Position numbers and translations under genes: made by a program. The notes under the pieces were generated by a model that made no database searches, was not told the origin of the DNA, and was given only the letters and a program-made list of their open reading frames with translations. Of a stretch of DNA of 26,916 nucleotides, positions 1 to 8,019 are shown piece by piece (positions within the stretch are counted from its first letter, which is position 1; the number at the start of each line of letters is the position of its first letter). Origin of the DNA: Pseudorhodobacter antarcticus (GTDB lineage: Bacteria; Pseudomonadota; Alphaproteobacteria; Rhodobacterales; Rhodobacteraceae); NCBI GenBank assembly GCA_945860375.1, contig CAMAQR010000045.1, positions 1 through 26,916 of the forward strand. Direction: 5' to 3'.

Positions 1-146
1 TTGGTATAACAATCGTCGCCTGCTCGGCCCTATCGGATACATCACCCCCGCAGAAGCAGAGGAGGCGTTCTATGCAAACCTGAACACAATCGATATGGTC
101 GCCTAGTCGTTGAACAAATCACCCTCCGATAAACCCGGGGCGGTTC
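1..146 (+). mobile_element. IS3-family insertion sequence, right end
   Basis: The first 106 bases encode the last residues of an IS3-type transposase. They are followed by about 40 bases ending in a GC-rich tract (aaacccggggcggttca, ending near 146) that resembles the terminal inverted repeats of IS3 elements. The left part of the element lies outside the window, so its completeness cannot be judged. The exact right boundary and any target duplication are inferred, because only one end is visible. Confidence 0.7.
2..106 (+). CDS. IS3-family transposase OrfB, C-terminal end (partial)
   Basis: The open frame enters from the left edge and stops at 104-106. Its 34 residues begin WYNNRRLLGPIGYITPAEAE, which is the typical C-terminal signature of IS3-family DDE integrase-type transposases (a Y-N-x-R-L-x-G-x-x-x-P-x-E pattern). 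The catalytic residues would lie upstream, outside the window. It is a same-strand neighbour of the PQQ dehydrogenase but belongs to the insertion element. Confidence 0.8.
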   Translation, partial: WYNNRRLLGPIGYITPAEAEEAFYANLNTIDMVA

Positions 147-240
147 AAACGTCGTGGACGAAAGAAGAGATCAAGGCGCTGCCAGAGCATCAATCCTGAT
201 CCTCGGGCCCTGCGACGCAGACCCGACCCTTTTATCCCTT

Positions 241-268
241 CGGGCCAGCGGCAGACACCGCTGGCCCG
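241..268 (+). promoter_or_regulatory. Perfect 10-bp stem-loop in the leader of the PQQ dehydrogenase
   Basis: CGGGCCAGCG and CGCTGGCCCG are exact reverse complements separated by an 8-base loop, ending 20 bases before the dehydrogenase start codon and just before its ribosome binding site. There is no T-tract on either side, so a simple intrinsic terminator is not well supported. It could be the remnant of an upstream terminator, an RNA stabiliser, or a leader structure affecting translation. Confidence 0.5.
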
Positions 269-288
269 TCCTGATCAGGGGGAAAACG

Positions 289-1623
289 ATGGCGAGAACA
301 GCTCTTTTTGCGTCTGTCGCGATCGCCTTGGCAGGCACCGGGATCATCCTGAGTTCCTGCGAGAGGGCGACCGTCAGTGCAAAAGCAGGTTATGGTGCAC
401 ACCCAGCCCTGCCTGAGCCAAACCCAAGCTTGATTCCGACGGTCAAAATTGCCCCGGCTGTGGGCTGGCCGGACGGCTTGACGCCGGACGCGGCCAGTGG
501 GTTCGTGGTGAATGAATTTGTCGGTGGGCTCGATCATCCCCGGTGGCTGCATGTGCTGCCAAATGGCGATGTGCTGGTCGCGGAAAGCAACGCGCCTGCG
601 CAGCACGACGCAGGGTCCGGTCTGAAAGGCTGGGTCACGGGACTGGTCATGGCGCGGGCCGGGGCGGGCGTGCGCAGCGCCGACCGCATCCGCCTGTTGC
701 GCGACGCGGACGGTGATGGCGCAGCCGAGATACAGATGGTGTTTCTGGAAAACCTGCATTCGCCCTTTGGCATGGCCCTGATCGGTCAGACGCTTTACGT
801 GGCCAATACCGATGCGGTCGTGGCCTTTCCCTATGTCGAGGGTGAAACCCGCATCACCTCACGCGGAGAGACCATATTCAATCTGCCCGCCGGGCCGATC
901 AACCATCATTGGACCAAGGATATCATCGCAAGCCCCGACGGGGCGAGGCTGTTCGTGACGGTAGGCGCCAACAGCAATGTGGGCGAAAACGGCATGGAGG
1001 CCGAGGAAAACCGCGCTTCCGTGCTTGAAATCACCCTCGCCACTCGGAAAGCGCGCCTGTTCGCGTCTGGCCTGCGCAATCCCAACGGCCTGTCCTTTCA
1101 ACCAGACAGCGGTGCACTTTGGGTCGCGGTGAACGAACGCGACGAGATCGGCAGTGATCTTGTGCCCGATTACATGACCTCGGTGCGCGATGGAGGATTC
1201 TATGGCTGGCCCTACAGCTACTATGGCCAGCATGTCGACACACGACCCCAGCCTGCGCGGCCCGATCTGGTGGCAACCGCCCTCGTGCCGGATTACGCAT
1301 TGGGGGCCCATACCGGATCGCTTGGCCTGACATTCAACACTGGTGCCTTGTTTCCCGCGTCCTATCGAAACGGGGCCTTCGTTGGTCAGCACGGGTCGTG
1401 GAACCGCGAACCGCCGTCGGGATACAAGGTGATTTTCGTGCCGTTCTCGGGCGGCATGCCCTCGGGTGGTCCGCAAGATGTCCTGACGGGATTCACCAAT
1501 GTCAAAGGCGAGGCGATGGGGCGGCCTGTCGGCGTCGCCATAGACCACAACGGCGCCCTTCTGGTGGCGGATGATGTGGGAAACAAAGTGTGGCGGGTTG
1601 TCCCGGATGGGGCGACGCCATGA
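289..1623 (+). CDS. PQQ-dependent sugar dehydrogenase family lipoprotein (glucose/sorbosone dehydrogenase type)
   Basis: This 444-residue protein belongs to the soluble glucose/sorbosone dehydrogenase beta-propeller family, which oxidises sugars or sugar lactones in the periplasm using pyrroloquinoline quinone. Family signatures include GDVLVAESN, a conserved GPINHHWTK segment, the FVTVGANSN blade, [14 protein letters not shown] and a late [12 protein letters not shown] segment. The chosen ATG at 289 has AGGGGGA just upstream. It gives an N-terminal hydrophobic segment ending in the lipobox LSSC (Cys about residue 24), so the mature protein is probably a lipid-anchored periplasmic enzyme. An upstream in-frame ATG at 154 would place a non-signal stretch in front and run through the leader hairpin, so it is less likely. 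No PQQ biosynthesis genes are visible. The actual substrate cannot be read from the sequence. Confidence 0.85.
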   Translation: MARTALFASVAIALAGTGIILSSCERATVSAKAGYGAHPALPEPNPSLIPTVKIAPAVGWPDGLTPDAASGFVVNEFVGGLDHPRWLHVLPNGDVLVAESNAPAQHDAGSGLKGWVTGLVMARAGAGVRSADRIRLLRDADGDGAAEIQMVFLENLHSPFGMALIGQTLYVANTDAVVAFPYVEGETRITSRGETIFNLPAGPINHHWTKDIIASPDGARLFVTVGANSNVGENGMEAEENRASVLEITLATRKARLFASGLRNPNGLSFQPDSGALWVAVNERDEIGSDLVPDYMTSVRDGGFYGWPYSYYGQHVDTRPQPARPDLVATALVPDYALGAHTGSLGLTFNTGALFPASYRNGAFVGQHGSWNREPPSGYKVIFVPFSGGMPSGGPQDVLTGFTNVKGEAMGRPVGVAIDHNGALLVADDVGNKVWRVVPDGATP

Positions 1624-1952
1624 GCCTGCTGTCCGACATGCTGACCCGTCGGAGCTTGACCGTTGCCGCTTCTGCGACTGGCGAAATTCCACCTATGCCA
1701 GGGCGAAGCCGGGAACGTCTGTGGAGGCGGGACGTCGATCTGGCCTGCGTTCCACCCGGATCAGTGGAGAAGACTGCGATAGCAAACGCCAATTCCAAGA
1801 AACCTGTCTTCCAAGGAGCGGCCGTCGCTTCGAACGGCAAAGCCGACGCCGCAAAGGATCGGGCCAAAACGTCGAGCGCAAAACCCGTTGACACGGGCCA
1901 CCCGGCTGTTGAAGCGGGCCTCAAAAGCGACAGCAGCAAGAAATCCCGTTGA
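1620..1952 (+). CDS. Doubtful small ORF coupled to the PQQ dehydrogenase
   Basis: The ATG overlaps the dehydrogenase stop codon (ATGA), an arrangement that often indicates translational coupling, and the frame would give 110 residues. I recognise no domain. The protein is rich in Arg, Lys, Ser and Ala without clear secondary-structure patterning, and all three frames here look non-native. It may be a hypothetical protein, or decayed sequence between the dehydrogenase and the catalase fragment that follows. The overlap is the only real support. Confidence 0.25.
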   Translation: MSLLSDMLTRRSLTVAASATGEIPPMPGRSRERLWRRDVDLACVPPGSVEKTAIANANSKKPVFQGAAVASNGKADAAKDRAKTSSAKPVDTGHPAVEAGLKSDSSKKSR

Positions 1953-2330
1953 ATCTGCTCGATCAGAGCGAAACGGGCGCAATCCGACACCCGGATCGGC
2001 GGTGTCTTGTACAGCAAGAACAACCTGCACGAGGCACGTGAAAAGATCGGCAGCGCGCCGTCGGTGCTGCTTGAAGCGCTGGCAATCCTGCCGGGCAAGG
2101 ACAGCCTTGCCATCACACTGGCGGCGCTGGTGCTCCTGAATCATGCCTTTCGGCACTGTAAATTCATCGGATGGACCGAGGACGCGAGTGCTCTTGTTGC
2201 GGTATGTGGTCTGGCGGGGGCTGATGACGAAGGCTTTTGCACATTGGCCGCTGCGGCGTCCGTTCAAACATTTGCCGACGCCTGCAAGACGATGCGCCGC
2301 TGGGCCCGGGAGGCCCTGTTTCAGCTTTGA
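1953..2330 (+). pseudogene. Large-subunit catalase (HPII/KatE type) C-terminal domain fragment
   Basis: The open stretch ends at 2328-2330 and contains a segment reading PSVLLEALAILPGKDS, then FRHCKFIGWTEDA and a final TMRRWAREAL. These match the flavodoxin/DJ-1-like C-terminal domain of large-subunit catalases, where the pattern is PSVLFDAV..LPG, A(F/Y)xHCKxIG and a terminal W-x-RE. The catalase barrel with its haem ligands is absent, the frame is closed by a stop at 1950-1952, and no credible start codon with a ribosome binding site is visible. I therefore call it a decayed fragment, not a working gene. It is followed directly by a strong terminator that may be the original end of the catalase gene. 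A small stand-alone class-I amidotransferase-like protein is a less likely alternative. Confidence 0.55.
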
Positions 2331-2336
2331 CACGCG

Positions 2337-2373
2337 AAGGGCGTTGCCCGAGAAAAGGCAGCGCCCTTTTTTT
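2337..2373 (+). terminator. Rho-independent terminator
   Basis: GGGCGTTGCC (2339-2348) pairs with GGCAGCGCCC (2357-2366) with one G-U pair around an 8-base loop; flanking AA/TT extend the stem, and seven T residues follow (2367-2373). It sits 6 bases after the catalase-fragment stop codon, so it is probably the old end of that transcription unit. Confidence 0.85.
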
Positions 2374-2585
2374 CGCATGAAAAGCCCACCAAACTTGGTT
2401 GCATCTGCTTTGGGTCCTGCCGTTTGGTGCCGCGCGAAATAGCGTGGCTTGCGGGCCGGGGTACCAGCCAGCCGACAAGACGGAGGCGGCAAGCCCGCCT
2501 GTTGTCAGGACACCGACAAAAAGTGTCACAAGGATACCCGGTCAGTCTCGGGGTTTTCCTGCCTAGCGACAGCATTAGAACGTGC

Positions 2586-2610
2586 GGGATCGGGCATAAA
2601 TCCCGATCCC
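2586..2610 (-). terminator. Terminator-like hairpin after the minus-strand stress cluster
   Basis: GGGATCGGG and CCCGATCCC form a perfect 9-bp stem around a 7-base loop, 13 bases beyond the stop codon of the minus-strand gene ending at 2624. A convincing T-tract on the minus strand is missing, so termination efficiency is uncertain; the hairpin may act mainly as a 3' RNA end stabiliser. Confidence 0.55.
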
Positions 2611-2623
2611 ATCAGCGCCCCTG

Positions 2624-3115
2624 TCAGGACAAGGAAACCTTGGCCACATTGTCTTTGGCATCGGCTTTCGGGTCAGCGCCGAACAGCAGTTTCAGACCGG
2701 AAAGCAGACTGGACCCGTCGCGCCAGATTTCGGCACTCGCAGGATCAAAGCGCAGCAGAACCAGTTTGGGATCATCCTTGCCGCCATCGTACCAGGCCGC
2801 GACCCAAGTGTTCCACAACCGGTCAACAGTGGCTCGGTCGGTCGTCCGCGTCATGTGGCCGTGCACAGTCGCAAAGACATCAAAGCCTTTGGAGACAAAA
2901 GTAAAGATCGCCATATCCTGCGAGTTCAGCCCTTGCACGATGGCAGAGTCGGTCGAGGTGAAGAACCAGATCGGCCCCTGATCCGCCTCGCCGTCCAGCT
3001 GTGCCGTCATCGGTCGCAAGGTTGTGGGCGCGCTGGCTTCAAGCCCAAGCATCACCGTGCGGTCCGACCGCAGCTGTTTCCAGAAAGCGGCGGTGATTTC
3101 TGCATCGGGGGTCAT
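2624..3115 (-). CDS. Pyridoxamine 5'-phosphate oxidase-fold protein (general stress protein 26-like)
   Basis: The 163-residue protein fits the FMN-binding split-barrel family related to general stress protein 26 (COG3871). Recognisable parts are the N-terminal MTPDAEITAAFWKQL region, RPMTAQLDGEADQGPIWFFTSTDS in two strands of the barrel, and the WVAAWYDGGKDDPKLVLLRFDP segment typical of this subgroup. Such proteins bind flavin or related cofactors; the reaction is not established for most members. An AAAGGA ribosome binding site lies about 9 bases upstream of the ATG. It is the last gene of the minus-strand cluster and ends before a hairpin at 2586-2610. The length is normal for the family and no disruption is seen. 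Confidence 0.8.
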   Translation of the reverse strand: MTPDAEITAAFWKQLRSDRTVMLGLEASAPTTLRPMTAQLDGEADQGPIWFFTSTDSAIVQGLNSQDMAIFTFVSKGFDVFATVHGHMTRTTDRATVDRLWNTWVAAWYDGGKDDPKLVLLRFDPASAEIWRDGSSLLSGLKLLFGADPKADAKDNVAKVSLS

Positions 3116-3221
3116 GTCGACATTCCTTTGATGGGGGACAAGATAGGTTGATTTGGCACTGTCGAAGGGTGTTGCGCCGAGGGACGCGCAACGGCGGTCG
3201 AAGCAGTTGCTGCCACCCGTG

Positions 3222-3689
3222 TCAGACGAGGGCCTGCGCTTCGCCCTTGGTGGGCAGTCGTCCGTTTGGGGTGAAACGGTTCACCACATCTGGCAGGGCG
3301 ACATTAAGACGCAGAAGAACCTCGGCTTGTGACAGACCGGTTTTCTGAGCAAGCGCCGCAAGGGTTTCCTGGCCAAGCGCGGCTTCAAGCGTGTCAACGC
3401 CAAGCGGCATGTTTGCCTTATCGGACACCCAGCTGTCGGCGGTGTCGCCTTGACCGGCGGCTTTGAAGCGGTCAACCAGATCGCCCAAAACGGTGGCAAC
3501 AGAACGGCCTTGAAAGAATTGGCCGATCTCGGCAACAAAGCCGCCGCCCGATGGTGCCAAAGGCGTTCCTGATGCTTCGGACTTTTGGCGTGCATCAGAC
3601 AGCATTTCGCTAATCCGGTCACGGTTCTGATAGCCTGCGACGGCAACCAGTCCAAGCAGGGCGAGCAGCGATGGCGTGGATCTTGACAT
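3222..3689 (-). CDS. YidB family protein (DUF937)
   Basis: The 155-residue protein has a short hydrophobic N-terminus (SLLALLGLVAVAGY) and a C-terminal half with the pattern GQGDTADSWVS...LGVDTLEAALGQETLAALAQKTGLSQAEVLLRLNVALPDVVNRFTPNGRLP. This glycine-rich 'W' segment followed by 'L...LP..V...TP.G.LP' is characteristic of YidB/DUF937 proteins. Function is unknown for the family. A GGGGA ribosome binding site precedes the ATG. It sits between the GlsB-like gene and the PPOX-fold gene on the same strand, which supports a general stress or envelope context but does not show a role. Confidence 0.8.
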   Translation of the reverse strand: MSRSTPSLLALLGLVAVAGYQNRDRISEMLSDARQKSEASGTPLAPSGGGFVAEIGQFFQGRSVATVLGDLVDRFKAAGQGDTADSWVSDKANMPLGVDTLEAALGQETLAALAQKTGLSQAEVLLRLNVALPDVVNRFTPNGRLPTKGEAQALV

Positions 3690-3716
3690 GGTGTTTCCCC
3701 ATAGCGGCGGCGAAGG

Positions 3717-3968
3717 TCAGGCGCGCTGGCGCACCATTCCCCAGACCAGAAGAACGATGATGGCGCCGACGGCAGCCCCGATCAGTCCGGCACTCTCGCC
3801 CGGACCGTACCAGCCCAGACTTTGACCAAGGTAAGAGGCCACGAACGCACCGACGATGCCCAGAATGGTGGTCAGGACAAAGCCGGATGGCTCGTTGTCG
3901 CCCGGCGTGACGAATTTGGCGATCACGCCTGCCACAAAGCCAATGATGATGGTCCAGATGATACCCAC
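3717..3968 (-). CDS. GlsB/YeaQ/YmgE family stress-response membrane protein
   Basis: This is a small, very hydrophobic protein of about 83 residues with three predicted membrane segments: GIIWTIIIGFVAGVIAKF at the start, FVLTTILGIVGAFVASYLG in the middle and GLIGAAVGAIIVLLVWGMV at the end. The glycine-rich repeats are typical of the transglycosylase-associated/YeaQ family. I chose the GTG at 3966-3968 because AGAGG lies 5 bases upstream and because family members begin at this point; an ATG at 3999-4001 would add 11 polar residues with no better ribosome binding site. It lies downstream of the esterase gene and upstream of the YidB gene, probably co-transcribed. The molecular role of the family is not known. 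Confidence 0.8.
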   Translation of the reverse strand: MGIIWTIIIGFVAGVIAKFVTPGDNEPSGFVLTTILGIVGAFVASYLGQSLGWYGPGESAGLIGAAVGAIIVLLVWGMVRQRA

Positions 3969-4031
3969 GATGGCCTCTTGTTGATGCCTGCTCAGGATCA
4001 ACGCGCCGACAGACGAGTCGTTCCCGGACGG

Positions 4032-5234
4032 TCAGAAAATTGAGGGGACACCTGCTTCGTCCTTGGCGTGTTGCAGAAAAAACCGCAGCATCTGGCGCGA
4101 AGCGTCAGGGCCCTTGGGGTCGGTATAGCTGCCAGCGGCATGGCCCCCGGCCCAGGCATGGCCCGCGCCCTCAATCTGCCAATGTTCCGCAAAGCTGCGG
4201 CCATCGGGATGATGGTGCGCCGTGGTGCGATAGCGGTGCCCGCCGTCCGCGACGCCTTGATGCGTGGTTGCGCGCAGCCCGGGCATCGCTTGCAGCGCCT
4301 GTGCCAGAACCGCAGTGCCATTATCGGGGTGCACGGTGCTGTCGGCCAGACCGTGGAAGACGATCGTTGGCACGATTGTCCGGTGTGGTCGGCCTTTCGA
4401 GCCACTGCGCATTGCCGCAAAGGCCTGCGGAATGTCCTGCGCGCTGCCCGCAGCCAAGCCCGAGTGAACGCCGACGGCGCTGAAGATATCAGGATAGACG
4501 GCCGCCATCACAGCGGCAGCGGCCCCGCCCGCCGACAGGCCAGCAATATAAGTACGGGCCGGATCGGCGTTTTGGTCACGCCAAATCGCGCGGGTCAGGC
4601 CTGCAATCAGGGCAGGTTCGCCCCGGTCACGCGCCTGATCCTCGGGGCGATACCAGTTCCAGCATTTCTGGGCATTTGCCCCCGAAGGCTGCGCCGGATA
4701 GGCGATCATGCAGCCGAATTCCTCGGCTAGCGCATTCATGCCGGTGCCTGCGGCGAAATCCTCGGGCGTCTGGGTGCAGCCGTGCAGCATGACGATCAGC
4801 GGCATCGGCCCGGCCTGTCGATGGGCCGGGATATAAAGCCGGTAGCCCCGGCTGCCTTGTGCCGCACTGTGGGTCAGGGACAGGAATTGTGCCCCGTCCG
4901 GCACTGGATTGACTGACCCGGTCAGCGGGTATCGGACGGGCATCCCACCGGCCGCAATCTTGCGCAACGTCTCGGAAAGTCTGTTCTTTGGGATAGCTGA
5001 TTGGCGGCCTGCACGTCCTGTTTTCGATGTTGCGGCCTCTGGTGCGGAATTGTCTGATCCCAACCTGATGACGTCGCCGTCGATGACGTCGCCCGCCTCG
5101 GCTGGCAAGGGTTTCTCGACCTTCGGCGCAGGGCGTTGCAGCAAAGACTGGATCATCTCGGTGGCCTCGAGCAGCTTGCCGGAACGGGTCAGTTCGGTGG
5201 CTTTGGCCATGCCGCGAGAAAAAAGGGTGTTCAT
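4032..5234 (-). CDS. PHB depolymerase-family esterase (alpha/beta hydrolase)
   Basis: The 400-residue protein belongs to the short-chain-length polyhydroxyalkanoate depolymerase/feruloyl-esterase-like family. Residues about 125-400 form an alpha/beta-hydrolase: oxyanion motif HGCTQ (151-155), lipase box GLSAGG with nucleophile Ser234, likely acid Asp298 in GLADST, and His359 in GAGHAWAGG. Cysteines near 153, 175 and 191 are typical of the family. The first 120 residues are a low-complexity extension with no signal peptide (MNTLFSRGMAKATEL), so despite the family name 'extracellular' the protein is probably cytoplasmic. It starts 24 bases after the CopG-like regulator stop, suggesting one operon; a PHB granule role would fit, but cleavage of another ester is equally possible. 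Confidence 0.85.
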   Translation of the reverse strand: MNTLFSRGMAKATELTRSGKLLEATEMIQSLLQRPAPKVEKPLPAEAGDVIDGDVIRLGSDNSAPEAATSKTGRAGRQSAIPKNRLSETLRKIAAGGMPVRYPLTGSVNPVPDGAQFLSLTHSAAQGSRGYRLYIPAHRQAGPMPLIVMLHGCTQTPEDFAAGTGMNALAEEFGCMIAYPAQPSGANAQKCWNWYRPEDQARDRGEPALIAGLTRAIWRDQNADPARTYIAGLSAGGAAAAVMAAVYPDIFSAVGVHSGLAAGSAQDIPQAFAAMRSGSKGRPHRTIVPTIVFHGLADSTVHPDNGTAVLAQALQAMPGLRATTHQGVADGGHRYRTTAHHHPDGRSFAEHWQIEGAGHAWAGGHAAGSYTDPKGPDASRQMLRFFLQHAKDEAGVPSIF

Positions 5235-5258
5235 GTGGTGCTTTCTTGAAGGGGAGGA

Positions 5259-5678
5259 TCAATGAATTCGGTCTGCCAGTGCGGTCTTGACCGCATCGCT
5301 GGCATGCAGCGCGCCCAGAACATGCAGCGCCGCAATGGTAATAAGGGCCAGATCGGCCGGGACGTCGGGCGCGATCACGGCAAGGCCCAGAACCCGGATA
5401 TCCAGCATCTGACCCGCCGCCTGCGCCGCCATCAGTTCCGCATGGGTGATGTGGCGCACCCCCAGATCGACACTTTTGCGGGTGACGACCTGACGCACGG
5501 TATCGGCGTGCCGCTCGATCTGGTTGCGGATCGCGGTCCGAATGAAGTCACTGCGGTTGGAATAGAACCCTTCCTGCACCAAAAGCTCGATCTGGCCCAG
5601 ATCAACGAAGCCCAGATTGATGGTCAGCTTTTCCGAGTCAGGGGACTTCGACGGGGCAACAAGGGTTGATTTCGGCAT
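5259..5678 (-). CDS. Ribbon-helix-helix (CopG-type) transcriptional regulator
   Basis: The 139-residue protein has an N-terminal RHH fold: EKLTINLGFVDLGQIELLVQEG as the strand and first helix, then FYSNRSDFIRTAIRNQIERH as the second helix with the S-R-S-D-F-I-R-T-A-I-R turn typical of CopG/ParD-like repressors. The C-terminal half (DLGVRHITHAELMAAQAAGQML, DVPADLALITIAALHVLGAL) is a probable oligomerisation or sensing domain. The ATG at 5676-5678 is chosen because GGAGG lies at 5682-5686 with ideal spacing; an ATG at 5694-5696 would sit inside the upstream dyad. The gene heads the minus-strand cluster and likely represses its own promoter and that of the esterase. Confidence 0.8.
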   Translation of the reverse strand: MPKSTLVAPSKSPDSEKLTINLGFVDLGQIELLVQEGFYSNRSDFIRTAIRNQIERHADTVRQVVTRKSVDLGVRHITHAELMAAQAAGQMLDIRVLGLAVIAPDVPADLALITIAALHVLGALHASDAVKTALADRIH

Positions 5679-5691
5679 TTTACCTCCATAA

Positions 5692-5709
5692 ACCATCTGT
5701 ATGGATGGT
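5692..5709 (-). promoter_or_regulatory. Dyad operator in front of the RHH regulator
   Basis: ACCATC-N6-GATGGT forms an exact 6-bp inverted repeat 14 bases upstream of the regulator start codon, directly next to its GGAGG. RHH repressors bind short inverted repeats of this kind, so autoregulation is a reasonable inference. No experimental site is known to me. Confidence 0.5.
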
Positions 5710-6330
5710 ATCTGGAGTTCTTAGCACGGGTTGCGAGAGGCTTCCAGCTGGAACCCAACCAAGTTGCACCCCGGGCACGCAAAGAAGCGCTGCCACCGTC
5801 AACCAAGCATTGCAGCCCCCGGTCCGTGCAAGCCGGTTTCTCTGGCCCGAAAACCGCCCAGGCAGTTCTGAAACACTGGTAAAGCAGACAACAGAACGAC
5901 GGGATAAAGGCTCGACTACCGTTGCGTTGGTCAGGGCAGGAAATCAGAAAAACCACCCTGTTCCTTGTGTCGTCAGGTCTGATTGACAGCCCTGTCGTCT
6001 GCTTCACCCATCGAACGCACCGGACTGCGGTAAGGTTCCATCGGCATCAGTTGGCGGGCCCTGCCCGAGTGGCAAGTCCGCGCCACCAAATCGGTGGCGC
6101 GGGGCGGAAGAACGATCCTTACTGCATTGGAGCAATGCTGCCCACGGATTTCGGCGTCGGGAAACTTTTCGGCGCGGTTGTTCAAGCGCAACAGCCCCGC
6201 TGTCAGGTCGGCCGCTGGCTCATCCGTGATCTGGCCATCGGCAGCTTGGTGGCCGACCGGCGCCATGTCATCCTGATCGGCGTCACCGGAACCGACAAAA
6301 TACATCCGGGCATTGCGATTGTCCGCACTT
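5710..6330. other. Gene-poor stretch, probably IS-associated debris
   Basis: About 620 bases lie between the RHH operator and an IS3 transposase relic. Open frames exist on both strands (for example minus 5973-6533), but none has a convincing start, ribosome binding site or recognisable domain, and the long minus frame runs antisense through the transposase relic. The plus strand around 6090-6330 may include further decayed coding sequence of unknown origin. I see no tRNA or terminator. Confidence 0.5.
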
Positions 6331-6599
6331 TCATCCGCAACGCCAGCCTTCGCCACGAATGCCGGAATGGGGTCATGTTCGAAAGCCTGGCTGATGCCTG
6401 CCAGAAACTGGCTTTGTGGCGCTACGACGACAACAATGTCAGGCCACTTTCTCCGCTTGGAAACAAAACCCCGGCAGAAATACGCCGGGTGCCTGAGCAA
6501 TCCGAAGGCCCCGCGCCCGGCGCGCTTGCCCAACCCGAAACGACGACTATCTGAAAGACAGGCTCTCGTTGTGAACGGGGGCGACCGGCGGACAGGTCA
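6331..6599 (+). mobile_element. IS3-family element relic with transposase C-terminus
   Basis: From about 6331 to the stop at 6552-6554 the plus strand encodes SLRHECRNG, FESLADACQKLALWRYDDNN and VRPLSPLGNKTPAEIRR. This is the C-terminal core of an IS3-type transposase (usual form: S-L-R-D-E-C-L-N, F-x-S-L-x-D-A, W-R-x-D-Y-N, R-P-H-S-S-L-G, T-P-A-E). Several usually conserved residues are changed (YNxxRPHSSLG to DNNVRPLSPLG), the first residues are scrambled and everything upstream is missing, so it is a dead fragment. The right end probably extends to the GGACAGGTCA near 6599. It is a different element from the one at the left edge of the window. Confidence 0.7.
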
Positions 6600-6637
6600 C
6601 GCCCTGTTCAATTCGCTGAAGCAAAAGGAATTTTTCA

Positions 6638-7417
6638 ATGACACTCAACGGAAAAGTGGCGCTGGTGACCGGTGCCGCGCAAGGGATCGGACGTGGGATT
6701 GCCTTGCGCCTGGCAAAAGATGGCGCCGATATCGCCATTGTCGACATGAATACCGACAAGATGGCCGAAGTCGCCGCCGAGATTGAAGGGCTTGGCCGCA
6801 AGGCCACCACATTCAAGGCCAACGTCAGCAACCGTGCGGAGGTCTATGCTGCGGTGAAACATGCCGAAAAGACGCTCGGCGGGTTCGACATCATGGTCAA
6901 CAATGCCGGGATCGCGCAGGTCGATCCGATCGCAGATGTCACGCAGGACGATGTTGATCTGATCCTGAAAATCAATATCCAAGGTGTTCTCTGGGGAATC
7001 CAGGCTGCCGCCGCGACATTCAAATCCTTGGGACACAAGGGTAAAATCATCAATGCGTCTTCGATCGCCGGGCACGATGGCTTTGAGATGCTGGGCGTCT
7101 ATTCAGCGACAAAGTTCGCCGTGCGCGCGCTGACACAGGTCGCCGCCAAAGAATATGCCAGTGACGGCATCACCGTGAACGCCTACTGCCCCGGCATCGT
7201 CGGGACAGACATGTGGGTCGAGATCGACAAGCGGTTTTCTGAAGTGACCGGCGCGCCCATTGGCGAGACCTATGACAAATACGTGGGCGGAATCGCTCTG
7301 GGCCGAGCACAGACCCCGGACGACGTTGCGGCCCTTGTTTCATATCTCGCTGGACCGGATTCTGACTACATAACAGGGCAATCGATCATCACTGACGGCG
7401 GGATCGTCTATCGCTGA
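6638..7417 (+). CDS. budC: Acetoin/diacetyl reductase or 2,3-butanediol dehydrogenase (SDR family)
   Basis: This 259-residue classical short-chain dehydrogenase has the cofactor motif TGAAQGIG (11-18), Asp36 after the second strand favouring NAD(H), NNAG (88-91), and the catalytic Ser142, Tyr155 and Lys159 (GVYSATK). The C-terminal pattern [20 protein letters not shown]...[36 protein letters not shown] is typical of the BudC/ButA group, which interconverts diacetyl, acetoin and 2,3-butanediol in the cytoplasm. A ribosome binding site AAAGGA precedes the ATG. It is a single gene next to an IS3 relic; no partner such as acetolactate decarboxylase is visible, so a role in scavenging acetoin or another vicinal diol is possible. 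Confidence 0.85.
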   Translation: MTLNGKVALVTGAAQGIGRGIALRLAKDGADIAIVDMNTDKMAEVAAEIEGLGRKATTFKANVSNRAEVYAAVKHAEKTLGGFDIMVNNAGIAQVDPIADVTQDDVDLILKINIQGVLWGIQAAAATFKSLGHKGKIINASSIAGHDGFEMLGVYSATKFAVRALTQVAAKEYASDGITVNAYCPGIVGTDMWVEIDKRFSEVTGAPIGETYDKYVGGIALGRAQTPDDVAALVSYLAGPDSDYITGQSIITDGGIVYR

Positions 7418-8019
7418 CATCGCCAGTGGGGGCGCCCTGATTGACGCGCATCAGAGTTCTGGACTTACAGGCATGGCCGCCCAACAGGGGCGTCGGCGGA
7501 GCGACACCCGCACAGAAACTGAAAATGGCGGCGGAAGTTCTACCAAAGCTCCCGTGGGACATGGTGGGATTACCGCACCACCCGGCCGGTTGGCACCGTA
7601 AAGCCCTCGCTTGCCCGGTCGTCCGCCGTCACCCGATACCCCCTGCGCGGTGGCTCCCCGAAAAGGGCGCGCTGTGCGGGTCCGTCCAGTCCATCAGACA
7701 GTTGCAGCGACTTGCGGCCCCGCCTTGATTGATCCACCCCCCTCTGCGCCCAGCCAGAAAAAGTGATCGTCGCTGGCCCCTTGCGCCCTTCTGTCAACAG
7801 CGAAGCACAAACGCCGCCAGATCAGCGCGCGACACTTCGGCCTTGCCGCATGTGCCGTCCACCTTCGCAATGGCGCCCAGTTGCGCGACATCGGACATTT
7901 GCGGAACCACACACATCGTCCGTACGTTCATGTGCAACACCCGTGACCGGGCCGCGGCGCACGACGTCATCGCGGTCCTGCGGCGCAGTGAAAATCAGAT
8001 TTGAAAAAGGAGTTCCCGC
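7418..8019. other. 600-base intergenic stretch with a possible small minus-strand ORF
   Basis: No gene with convincing support lies here. The best candidate is a minus-strand frame at 7794-7970 (58 residues, several ATGs), whose end DGTCGKAEVSRADLAAFVL has a protein-like pattern reminiscent of the C-terminal part of NAD(P)H-binding reductases, but it lacks a cofactor motif and a ribosome binding site. A plus frame at 7441-7728 also lacks support. The stretch may be decayed coding sequence. The promoter of the ice-binding autotransporter should lie within its last 150 bases. Confidence 0.4.

Noticed and set aside
154..288. N-terminal extension of the PQQ dehydrogenase from an ATG at 154
   Set aside because: It would bury the lipobox signal peptide inside the protein and translate through a perfect hairpin; a clear ribosome binding site supports the ATG at 289.
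1761..2492. 243-residue minus-strand ORF over the catalase fragment
   Set aside because: It runs through the terminator and opposite the catalase-like sequence, with no start signal or domain.
2586..2610. CRISPR-like repeat
   Set aside because: It is a single inverted repeat; no direct repeats with regular spacers exist anywhere in the window.
5973..6533. 186-residue minus-strand ORF
   Set aside because: It runs antisense through the IS3 transposase relic, has no ribosome binding site and no recognisable domain.
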